From: GCA-003244245 sp035714625
GTDB taxonomy: Bacteria; Actinomycetota; Actinomycetes; Mycobacteriales; Pseudonocardiaceae
Assembly: GCA_035714625.1 (NCBI GenBank)
Contig: DASTLT010000225.1
Location: 1 to 54,985 of the forward strand
DNA: 54,985 nt
Reading direction: 5' to 3'
Shown here one piece after another: positions 16,874 through 24,098 of the stretch. A program made the position numbers and the translations under genes. The number at the start of each line of letters is the position of its first letter. The first letter of the stretch is position 1. The notes under the pieces are model-generated. The model had not been told where the DNA came from, did not search any database, and saw nothing but the letters and a program-made list of their open reading frames with translations.

Positions 16874-17374
16874 GTGCGGTTTTTCTACGACTGCGAGTTC
16901 ATCGAGGACGGTGACACCATCGAGCTGATCTCGATCGGGGTGGTGGACGAGCAGGGCCGGGAGTACTACGCGGTGTCCACCGAGTTTGACCCGGAGCGGG
17001 CCGGTGAGTGGGTACGGGCGCACGTGCTGCCCAAGCTGCCGCCGCCCGCCGATCCGGCCTGGCGCTCGCGGGCCGCCATCCGCGAGACGCTCCTGGCGTT
17101 CCTCACCGCGTCCGGTGAGGAGGTGGAGCTGTGGGCCTGGTTGGCCGCCTACGATCATGTCGCCCTGGCTCAGTTGTGGGGCCCGATGCCCGCTCTGCCG
17201 CGGGCACTGCCCCGCTTTACCCGGGAATTGCGGCAGCGCTGGGAGGATGCCGGCAAACCGGCCTTGCCGTCGCCGCCGAGCGACGCGCATGATGCGCTGG
17301 CCGATGCGCGGCACAACCTCACCCGATGGCGGGTGATCGAGCAGCACCGCTCGGCGCGGGTGGGTCACGGCTGA
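16874..17374 (+). CDS. 3'-5' exoribonuclease, RNase AS family (Rv2179c-like)
   Basis: A 166-residue DEDDh exonuclease. The DED residues appear as DCEF (D6, E8) at the N-terminus and AYDHVAL near residue 95, with the catalytic His and last Asp in DAHDALADARHN near residues 136-147. Rv2179c was shown to be a small exonuclease acting on 3' overhangs of RNA, including adenylate tails. Overall length matches. It lies 56 bases after plsC. Confidence 0.88.
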   Translation: MRFFYDCEFIEDGDTIELISIGVVDEQGREYYAVSTEFDPERAGEWVRAHVLPKLPPPADPAWRSRAAIRETLLAFLTASGEEVELWAWLAAYDHVALAQLWGPMPALPRALPRFTRELRQRWEDAGKPALPSPPSDAHDALADARHNLTRWRVIEQHRSARVGHG

Positions 17375-17470
17375 GTCACGCAGCTTGCTGTACCGATCAA
17401 GCCGTGCCACCCTCAGGTCCATCCACAACGACTAATCTCATAACAGGGCAGATCGGGAGGGGAAATCGAC

Positions 17471-18493
17471 ATGCGCATCGGCGTGCTCACCGGTGGTGGT
17501 GACTGCCCGGGACTCAACGCGGTGATCAGAGCCGTGGTGCGCAAGGGCACCGAGGTCTATGGCTCCGAGATCCTCGGATTCCGGGACGGCTGGCGAGGCC
17601 CGCTGCAGGGACTGGTCCAGCCGCTCGGGCTGGACGACGTGGAGGACATCCTCCCGCTCGGCGGCACCATCCTGCGCACCTCGCGCACCAACCCCTACCG
17701 CAACGGCGGCGCCGAGCAGGTCAAGCGGACCCTTGCCGAGCACCGGGTGGACGCACTGATCGCGATCGGCGGTGAGGACACCCTCGGAGTGGCGCGCCGG
17801 CTGAACGAGGACGGCGTCTTCGTGGTCGGCGTGCCGAAGACCATCGACAACGATCTGGGCGCCACCGACTACACCTTCGGGTTCGACACCGCGGTGCACA
17901 TCGCGACCGAGGCGATCGACCGGCTGCGCACCACCGCGGAGTCGCACCGCCGGGCAGCGGTGGTGGAGGTGATGGGCCGGCACGCGGGCTGGATCGCATT
18001 GCACTCCGGGATGGCCGGCGGAGCCAATGTCATCCTGGTGCCCGAGCAGCCCTTCTCCGTGCAGCGGGTCATCCACTGGGTGCAGCGGTGCTTCGATCGG
18101 GATGCCGCCCCGATCGTCGTGGTGGCCGAGGGTGCCGTGCCCGAGGATGGTGCGGAGGTACTGGCCGCCGGCGAGGTCGACGCCTTCGGTCACCGCCGGC
18201 TCGGCGGTGTCGGCATCTGGTTGGCCGACGAGATCGCCAAGCGCACGGGTACCGAGTCCCGTGCTGTGGTGCTGGGGCACATCCAGCGCGGCGGCACGCC
18301 CACCGCCTACGACCGGGTGCTGGCCACCCGGTTCGGGGTGCACGCCGTCGACGCCGTGCATGAGGGGGACGCCGGGGTGATGGTCGCGCTGCGCGGCACC
18401 GACATCATCCGGGTGAAGCTGGCCGAGGCCACCGCCACCCTCAAGACGGTGCCCGCTGGGCGCTACGCCGAGGCCGAGGTCTTCTTCGGCTGA
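17471..18493 (+). CDS. pfkA: 6-phosphofructokinase, PPi-dependent signature
   Basis: Phosphorylates fructose 6-phosphate, 340 residues, with GGGDCPGLNAVIRA at the N-terminus. Two residues mark the phosphoryl donor: the loop that is GGDGS in ATP enzymes reads GGEDT (residues 100-104, Asp at 103), and the segment before TIDND is PKTIDND (Lys at 123) instead of PGTIDND. Both changes are those of PPi-dependent PFKs such as that of Amycolatopsis methanolica. GGGAGGGG precedes the ATG. The gene is an insertion relative to the mycobacterial order between RNase AS and DAHP synthase. Confidence 0.92.
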   Translation: MRIGVLTGGGDCPGLNAVIRAVVRKGTEVYGSEILGFRDGWRGPLQGLVQPLGLDDVEDILPLGGTILRTSRTNPYRNGGAEQVKRTLAEHRVDALIAIGGEDTLGVARRLNEDGVFVVGVPKTIDNDLGATDYTFGFDTAVHIATEAIDRLRTTAESHRRAAVVEVMGRHAGWIALHSGMAGGANVILVPEQPFSVQRVIHWVQRCFDRDAAPIVVVAEGAVPEDGAEVLAAGEVDAFGHRRLGGVGIWLADEIAKRTGTESRAVVLGHIQRGGTPTAYDRVLATRFGVHAVDAVHEGDAGVMVALRGTDIIRVKLAEATATLKTVPAGRYAEAEVFFG

Positions 18494-18566
18494 TACCGCA
18501 TCGGATGGGTGTGACCTCGGATCCCGGTGGGCCCACCGGGTGCCCCTACGCATACGCGGGAGCATC

Positions 18567-19955
18567 GTGAACTGGACCGTGGACGTTCCGGTCGACGCGC
18601 TGCCGGAGCTGCCGCCGCTGCCCGCCGACCTGCGCACCAAGCTGGACACCGCACTGGCCCTGCCCGCCGCGCAGCAACCGAGCTGGCCCGACCCCGAGGC
18701 GGTGCGGGCGGTGCGGACCGTGCTGGAGAGCGTTCCGCCGATCACCGTGCCCGCCGAGGTGGACCGGCTGCGCAGTCAGCTCGCGGCGGTTGCCCGCGGC
18801 GAGGCGTTCCTGCTGCAGGGCGGGGACTGCGCCGAGACCTTCGCCGACAACACCGAGCCGCACCTGCGGGCCAACATCCGCACCTTGCTGCAGATGGCGG
18901 TGGTGCTCACCTACGGGTCGAGCATGCCGGTGGTGAAGGTCGGCCGGGTGGCCGGGCAGTACGCCAAGCCGAGGTCCGCGACGGTGGACGCGCTCGGGCT
19001 GGCGTCCTACCGCGGAGACATGATCAATTCGCTGGTCGCCACCGCGGAGGCGCGGGTGCACGACCCATCGCGGCTGATCAGGGCTTACGCCAATGCCGCC
19101 GCGGCGATGAACCTGGTGCGGGCGCTGACCTTGGCCGGAATGGCGGACCTGCACAAGGTGCACGACTGGAACAAGGACTTCGTGCTGCAGTCCCCGGCCG
19201 GGGCCCGGTACGAGGCGCTGGCCGGTGAGATCGACCGCGGCCTGCGGTTCATGTCCGCGTGCGGGGTGGACGACTCCTCGCTGCACGCCACCGAGATCTA
19301 CGCCAGCCACGAGGCATTGGTGCTCGACTACGAGCGGGCCATGCTGCGCCTGGACACCAGCGGCGAGGTCCCCCAGCTCTACGACCTGTCCGCGCACTTC
19401 CTTTGGGTGGGGGAGCGGACCCGCGCGCTGGACGGGGCGCACATCGCTTTCGCCGAGCTGCTGGCCAACCCCATCGGGCTCAAGCTGGGCCCGAGCACCA
19501 CCCCCGACCAGGCCGTGGAGTACGTCGAGCGGCTTGACCCGCACGGGGTTCCCGGCCGGCTCACGCTGATCTCCCGGATGGGCGCGCAGCGGGTACGCGA
19601 CGTGCTCCCGCAGATCGTGGCGAAGGTCACCGCCTCCGGGCACCAGGTGATCTGGCAGTGCGACCCGATGCACGGCAACACCATCGAGTCCTCCACTGGC
19701 TACAAGACCCGCCACTTCGACTGGGTGGTCGACGAGGTGCAGGGCTTCTTCGAGGTGCACCGCGCGCTGGGCACCTACCCCGGCGGCATCCACGTGGAGC
19801 TCACCGGCGAGGACGTCACCGAATGCCTCGGCGGCGCACAGGACATCTCCGACGCCGACCTGTCCGGCCGCTACGAGACCGCCTGCGACCCTCGCCTGAA
19901 CACCCAGCAGGCCCTCGAACTGGCCTTCCTCGTCGCCGAGATGCTCCGCTCCTAG
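18567..19955 (+). CDS. aroG: class II 3-deoxy-D-arabino-heptulosonate-7-phosphate synthase
   Basis: First enzyme of the shikimate pathway, condensing PEP and erythrose 4-phosphate. The GTG at 18567, preceded by GGGAG, gives 462 residues starting VNWTVDVPVDALPELPPLP, the same length as the M. tuberculosis enzyme Rv2178c. Visible are QGGDCAETFADN, PVVKVGRVAGQYAKPRS, KLGPSTTP, WQCDPMHGNT and GGIHVELTGEDVTECLGG, covering metal and PEP sites. The N-terminal extension carries the aromatic-amino-acid allosteric region in this class. Confidence 0.96.
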   Translation: MNWTVDVPVDALPELPPLPADLRTKLDTALALPAAQQPSWPDPEAVRAVRTVLESVPPITVPAEVDRLRSQLAAVARGEAFLLQGGDCAETFADNTEPHLRANIRTLLQMAVVLTYGSSMPVVKVGRVAGQYAKPRSATVDALGLASYRGDMINSLVATAEARVHDPSRLIRAYANAAAAMNLVRALTLAGMADLHKVHDWNKDFVLQSPAGARYEALAGEIDRGLRFMSACGVDDSSLHATEIYASHEALVLDYERAMLRLDTSGEVPQLYDLSAHFLWVGERTRALDGAHIAFAELLANPIGLKLGPSTTPDQAVEYVERLDPHGVPGRLTLISRMGAQRVRDVLPQIVAKVTASGHQVIWQCDPMHGNTIESSTGYKTRHFDWVVDEVQGFFEVHRALGTYPGGIHVELTGEDVTECLGGAQDISDADLSGRYETACDPRLNTQQALELAFLVAEMLRS

Positions 19956-20150
19956 TACAGCCCCGGCTGGCCTTCGGCAGATGGGTGGGCCTACGGCACG
20001 CGCGATGTGGGTTGAAGCCGTCGGGCAGGTCAGCGGTCAACTCGACATGGTCGCCCAGAAACGCTGAGTTTTCGCGAGGGTACCTTTCTCCGGTGCGGGT
20101 GAGACTTAGGTCAGGGTGGCGGTCTGCTGGTCGCTGCTGATGGTCAGCCG

Positions 20151-20895
20151 TCACTGAGTCAGCGACGGTTCGCCCTGGTCGTGCCACCATTGGTAGGCGG
20201 TTTCGATCTCGGTCCACAGCCGGCGTGGGCCGTGCTGGCGGATCTGGTAGGGGCCGCCGGAGCGGTCGTAGCGGGCGATGGCCCATGATCCGGTCGCGTG
20301 GTCGGCGAACCACAACTGGTGGTACGGCCGGGTGGCGGTCGGTGGTCGATGACCCCAGCGGCAGGCAGCGATCCGGGTGCTGATGGCCCACCGCACATCG
20401 ACGCTGCAGGCGACCAGCCAGGGCGCCGTCCTGGTCTGGCTAACCTCAACGGCGGGGTCCTGGTCATCAAAGTCCACCCCGGACAGATCGGCGTAGCGGG
20501 TGCGGTGCTGGCGCAGCGGCATGAACCCCACCCCGGTGACCGGCTGGCCGGTGGCGATGCCGTAGTCCTCGACGGTGAACCGGACCGGTGGACCGCTGCC
20601 CACATAGTCGGTGCGCATCGGGGCCACGACCACCCCGCCCGGCCTGGTCTGGCGCACCCACTGATACGGCAGCGCGCCGAGACGGGCGGCCACGGTCGCG
20701 ATCACCCGGTCATAGGGGGCAGCGTCCGGCCACCCTGCCGTCCCGTCACCGATGACGGTGGTGACGCGGTAGCCGAGGGCATCCAGTGCGGCCTTTGCCG
20801 CGGCACCGCCAGAAACGCCTCCCGCCACACCGCCGGAAGCACACCAGCGGTCGCCAACTCGGAGACAAGATGCTCAGTCGTCGTCAGCCTGTTCA
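20151..20895 (-). pseudogene. decayed protein-L-isoaspartate-type O-methyltransferase
   Basis: The N-terminus starts at ATG 20895 (MNRLTTTEHLVSELATAG, then WREAFLAVPRQ) and is followed, in another frame, by GGAAAKAALDALGYRV, IGDGTAGWPDAAPYDR and a long intact C-terminal half ending at 20151. The segment that should join them, holding the SAM-binding motif (G-x-G-T/S-G-Y-x-A), is missing, and the junction near 20800-20825 changes frame. This looks like an internal deletion plus frameshift in a PCMT/'FxLD-system' type actinobacterial methyltransferase. The C-terminal half retains the family's Trp-rich tail. Confidence 0.75.
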
Positions 20896-20912
20896 TCCTG
20901 GCCGTTGTCGTC

Positions 20913-21479
20913 TCAGGCTTGGCGATGAATGAGGGTCGCTTCGGCTGCGACCCACTCATCGACCAGCACCGAGTACAGGAGGCTGTCGCGCCACTTTCCG
21001 TTGGTGAACACGTGATCGCGGATGCGGCCTTCGTAGGTCATGCCGAGTCGACGTGCGATCACGATCGACGCGGCGTTGTCCGGTCCGATTGCGGCCGATA
21101 TCCGGTGGAGCTTGAGTTCTCGGAAGCCGAACTCCATAATGGTGCTGGCGGCGTCGATGGCATATCCTCGTCCCCAGTAGTCTGCTGCACAGGCGCCGCC
21201 CAGCTTAGCTGCTTGAACACCACTCAGCTCTAGCCGAGCAAACCCTATTAGGCCATCATCCACGGTAGTTACCGCTAGATAATACTCGGTGCGAGGATCT
21301 TGTTTCGCTCGATTGAGAATTCCGCTCAGCATATCGGTTGCTTGCTCGCGCGAGCGTGTATCAAAAGAGAGTGACTTCGTCACCCGGTCGTCGCCGACCA
21401 CAGTCATAACCCGGTCCAGATCATCTGAGCAGAATTCTCTGAGCATGACCTCAGAACCGCTGATCTGAACCGGATACAT
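20913..21479 (-). CDS. GNAT N-acetyltransferase (RimJ-like)
   Basis: A 188-residue GNAT-fold protein of the RimJ/RimL style: N-terminal VMLREFCSDDLDRVM, acetyl-CoA loop region AADYWGRGYAIDAASTIMEFG (the Q/R-x-x-G-x-G/A signature appears as YWGRGYA) and the LGMTYEGRIRDHVFTNGKWRDS C-terminal motif. Base composition at 21200-21480 is clearly lower in GC than in the flanking core genes, suggesting acquisition. It lies 10 bases downstream of the XRE/TPR regulator stop and probably shares its transcript. Substrate unknown. Confidence 0.82.
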   Translation of the reverse strand: MYPVQISGSEVMLREFCSDDLDRVMTVVGDDRVTKSLSFDTRSREQATDMLSGILNRAKQDPRTEYYLAVTTVDDGLIGFARLELSGVQAAKLGGACAADYWGRGYAIDAASTIMEFGFRELKLHRISAAIGPDNAASIVIARRLGMTYEGRIRDHVFTNGKWRDSLLYSVLVDEWVAAEATLIHRQA

Positions 21480-21488
21480 AGTTTGGCG

Positions 21489-22790
21489 TCACCTCGTGAT
21501 CATGCGCGCGGAAGCCTGCGTGTAGCTCTCGATGCGTTCCTGGAGTTCTCGGGCGGTGGCGCTGTCGGGCATGTGGTTGAGAGCCCGATGTACTCGGTTC
21601 ACCGAATGAACAATTCCGTTAATTCGCTGCTCGGTGGGCAAATCGAGCACCGGGGTGAGCGCATCGGCGGCCCCGTCGATCTCCCCACGGCCTATCCGTG
21701 CAATGGCCAGTGAGGTGCGAGAACCGGCAGCGTCACTGAAGGCCCAGTCTGGATCGGTCGAATCGGAGTACGCCTCGACGGCCTGGCGGGCGTAGTCCTC
21801 AGCAGTCGAGGACTCGTCCGGGAGCCACACCAGAGCGTCGGCGGCGAAGTAAAGCTGCCGGGACCTGCTGAATGTGGCGATGCCGCCCATTGCGTCCATC
21901 TCGTCCGGGCGCACCCTGTCCCGGCCTTGCTCGGCACGCTCGATAGCCTGACGGGTCTGCTCGGTGTTGCCGAGCGCAGCCCATGCGCGTGCCTCACTCG
22001 CGGGAAGCCACACCGTTGCTGTGTTGCCAGCGCGTTGGGCGTAGGCAGTACCGCGCTGGGCGTAGCGGATGCTGTCATGCGGCCGGCGCGCCCAGTAGCA
22101 GATCAGTGCCTGAAGTCCGGAAATCCAGGCGCGGAGCCCGTCGTGATCCGCCTGTTCAGCACACAGCCAGGCAGTACGGGACTGTGCGAGCGCGGCGTGC
22201 GGATCGGCCAGGTCGTGGGACGCCTTGGCCAGCAGCCCGCCGAGCACTGCGCTCAGGAAGTAAAGCTGACGAGCGTGCGTCGGCCGCTGCGGCCGTTCCA
22301 GCAGGCTGAATACTGTCTCTTGACCGGAGACCAGATGACCTAGGATCTCTGGCAGCGGACGCGCCGGATAAGCGCGCACCAAGTCCTGCACCTCGTCATG
22401 GACCAGTTGCAGCGACTCGTCAGATAAAGTTTGCAGGCTTGTCATGAATCGCCGGGCCCGATCAGCCGCCACGGTCAGTACCTCCGAAGCCCTTCCGTCC
22501 CGTTCTGATTCATCCACTATAGCGAGGTCACCGGGAGTGCAGGGACCCAGCAGCTCATCCACCGGCCGGTTGAAGGTGTACTGCAGCGCTCGGCGCGTGG
22601 CCGGATTGGGCCGGTTCCCGGATCGCTCTCCCCGGGCCAGACGGCCCAGGTGACGGCCACTGAGCGAGATGGAGCTGGCCTCGTGCTGCCTCGCTGTCTT
22701 CACGACCAGGTCGGCTGCCTCATCCCACGAAAGCTGTCGCTGGCGGACCAGCGCCTCCAGCAGCGTCCGTGGCGCTTCCAGTTCCGCCAT
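21489..22790 (-). CDS. XRE-family regulator with TPR-like C-terminal domain
   Basis: A 433-residue protein. Residues 1-80 hold a helix-turn-helix (LSWDEAADLVVKTARQHEA, LSGRHLGRLARGERSG, NPATRRALQYTFNRP). The remainder is helical with TPR-like A/W/Y patterning (ARAWAALGNTEQTRQAIERA; AEDYARQAVEAYSDSTDPDW). This build is common among Streptomyces/Pseudonocardia regulators and resembles peptide-sensing XRE-TPR proteins. The ATG at 22790 follows GGAGG with a short spacer. It is divergent from the gene at 23015, and a palindrome lies in between. It is followed by the GNAT gene. Confidence 0.85.
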   Translation of the reverse strand: MAELEAPRTLLEALVRQRQLSWDEAADLVVKTARQHEASSISLSGRHLGRLARGERSGNRPNPATRRALQYTFNRPVDELLGPCTPGDLAIVDESERDGRASEVLTVAADRARRFMTSLQTLSDESLQLVHDEVQDLVRAYPARPLPEILGHLVSGQETVFSLLERPQRPTHARQLYFLSAVLGGLLAKASHDLADPHAALAQSRTAWLCAEQADHDGLRAWISGLQALICYWARRPHDSIRYAQRGTAYAQRAGNTATVWLPASEARAWAALGNTEQTRQAIERAEQGRDRVRPDEMDAMGGIATFSRSRQLYFAADALVWLPDESSTAEDYARQAVEAYSDSTDPDWAFSDAAGSRTSLAIARIGRGEIDGAADALTPVLDLPTEQRINGIVHSVNRVHRALNHMPDSATARELQERIESYTQASARMITR

Positions 22791-22837
22791 CAGTAAGCCT
22801 CCCTCCACAGTGACCGGTCTGACCATTCCGCTTGCCG

Positions 22838-22861
22838 GGACCCGGTGCAAGCACCGGGTCC
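22838..22861. promoter_or_regulatory. candidate operator palindrome
   Basis: GGACCCGGTGC, AA, GCACCGGGTCC: a perfect 11-bp inverted repeat around a two-base centre, 48 bases upstream of the XRE/TPR start and inside the divergent intergenic region (22791-23014). Size and symmetry fit the site of a dimeric HTH regulator, so autoregulation and control of the divergent gene are plausible. A short hairpin cannot be excluded. Confidence 0.5.
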
Positions 22862-23014
22862 GCCAAGGTCGTACACCGGTCGGCTGCTGTCCTGGCGCGG
22901 GCATGGCGTGGTCACGGTGGGTAGCGAAAGTCTTCGTGCCGTGAGCACAACGCCAGTCCTTCGCACCGGACCTGGGGCCGGGTTGCAGATCGGGCGCGCG
23001 CCAGGAGGTCGGTC

Positions 23015-23932
23015 ATGATCCTGAGCGCGTACCAGGCCAGCTACAACGTCACTTGTGAGGCGCTGCGCAAGGTTCTGCGGGATGCCGGGCAGGTTGATGC
23101 CGGGCAGGTTGATTCCGTGAGTGGGGTTCCGTGGCGGTTCTGCGCGGCGTTGTACTCGCTGCTGCTGGATCACCCGGTTGACCATCGGGGCCGCTGCCGG
23201 TCGTGTCGCCGACCCGGGGCGGTGCTCGGGTTTCGGCGCCGCCGCTGCCAGGTACACCGCCTGGCGTACTTCTACCTGCGCGAGTCCAGCGACTTCTTGC
23301 GTTCGCACGTCGCTCGCGAGCTCGACACGCCGGATCAGTCGCGGAAGGCTCCGGCCGTCCCCCCTTCCGGTCCTCCCAGCGGAGGCCGCAAGGGGGGACG
23401 GCCGGCTTCGGATCACGGCGGGGCCGGGGAGCGACCTGACCGCCCCCGGTCCCGCCGTGGCCCACGACCCGACGCCCCGCCGTCGGCAGTCTGCTCGCAC
23501 ACCGCCCCCCGGGCCGCGCTGGGCTCCTGCCTCACCCTGCCCTACTGCCCGGACTGCCTGCGCGGTGTCACCACGCCGGGCCCCGGACGCTGCCAGCGCC
23601 GCCTCCATCGACCCGGCCTGTTGACCCGACTTGCCACCCGCCGCCCCTGGGCGTCATCCCCGTCTCCCGAACTCCCGGACATCACGCTGCCGTTTCCGCG
23701 CGCTGCGAGCGTGATGACCGGGCCATCGGCGCGGCGGGACCAGCCACCCCGGATGGTCTGGTTCCGCCGCGCCCCACCCTCACCGGTGCATCCGATCTCC
23801 CCGCCGCTGACCGGCCTGCCACGACTATGCCAAGCAGACCAAGGGGGGAGGTGTTTAGGTGGAGAGCTTCAGCGAAAGCCAATCCGACCGCACCCCGCAT
23901 CGCGTCCTGGGCCCTCGAACCTGACCTCTTGA
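23015..23932 (+). CDS. conserved hypothetical with zinc-finger-like N-terminal domain
   Basis: AGGAGG lies six bases before the ATG, so the gene start is convincing. The first about 110 residues look like a real conserved domain: SYNVTCEALRKVLRDAGQ, SGVPWRFCAALYSLLLDHPV, then CRSC, 14 residues, CQVH (a C-x2-C-x14-C-x2-H zinc-binding pattern) and a helix YFYLRESSDFLRSHVARELD. Beyond that the frame stays open to 23932 but is Pro/Arg-rich, interrupted by a strong hairpin, and may be non-coding read-through or a degraded tail. A short 15-base duplication gives AGQVDAGQVD. Function unknown; XRE-linked genes of this kind recur in Pseudonocardiales. Confidence 0.55.
   Translation: MILSAYQASYNVTCEALRKVLRDAGQVDAGQVDSVSGVPWRFCAALYSLLLDHPVDHRGRCRSCRRPGAVLGFRRRRCQVHRLAYFYLRESSDFLRSHVARELDTPDQSRKAPAVPPSGPPSGGRKGGRPASDHGGAGERPDRPRSRRGPRPDAPPSAVCSHTAPRAALGSCLTLPYCPDCLRGVTTPGPGRCQRRLHRPGLLTRLATRRPWASSPSPELPDITLPFPRAASVMTGPSARRDQPPRMVWFRRAPPSPVHPISPPLTGLPRLCQADQGGRCLGGELQRKPIRPHPASRPGPSNLTS
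23084..23113. repeat. 15-base tandem duplication
   Basis: GCCGGGCAGGTTGAT occurs twice in direct succession (23084-23098, 23099-23113), in frame inside the zinc-finger-like gene, adding five residues (AGQVD). It is probably slippage. Confidence 0.85.
23351..23405. terminator. strong hairpin inside the hypothetical gene
   Basis: CCGGCCGTCCCCCCTT (23351-23366) is exactly complementary to AAGGGGGGACGGCCGG (23390-23405), a 16-bp stem with a 23-base loop. It sits just after the conserved zinc-finger-like domain. It could terminate or process the transcript, or mark an inserted small element. Confidence 0.55.
23859..23924 (+). CDS. candidate 21-residue micro-ORF
   Basis: A GTG at 23859 is preceded by GGGGGGAGG with a seven-base spacer, an almost ideal ribosome-binding site that would otherwise have no gene. 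The peptide starts VESFSESQSDRTPHR and ends LGPRT. It lies 27 bases before a second small ORF on the same strand. It might be a leader peptide or the leftover start of a lost gene. The longer frame of the upstream hypothetical overlaps it. Confidence 0.35.
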   Translation: MESFSESQSDRTPHRVLGPRT

Positions 23933-23951
23933 TGATCACCAGAGGTGTGCT

Positions 23952-24071
23952 ATGCCTGACCTGACCAGCACTGAGAACAACCCTCCCGGTGGGGAGCCGG
24001 AGCCCGATTGGATCTGGGTCCGGTGGACACCTGTCATCGTCGAGCTTTCCCCTCCGGAGCGCAAACCTTGA
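23952..24071 (+). CDS. candidate 39-residue peptide
   Basis: The ATG at 23952 has AGAGG six bases upstream, and the stop is at 24069-24071. The peptide has a polar, Pro/Glu-rich first half (MPDLTSTENNPPGGEPEP) and an unusual hydrophobic, Trp-rich second half (DWIWVRWTPVIVELSPPERK). There are no cysteines and no obvious FxLD or lanthipeptide core. It ends 28 bases from the convergent pknL stop. A signal or modified peptide linked to the XRE/TPR regulator is conceivable; a gene remnant is equally so. Confidence 0.4.
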   Translation: MPDLTSTENNPPGGEPEPDWIWVRWTPVIVELSPPERKP

Positions 24072-24098
24072 TCCGGCACGCCAGGCCTGTAGCGCGGG

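Noticed and set aside
23952..24071. 39-residue ORF as an FxLD lanthipeptide precursor
   Set aside because: There is no FxLD motif, no Cys/Ser/Thr-rich core and no LanB/C-type enzyme nearby; only the nearby PCMT-like pseudogene invited the idea.
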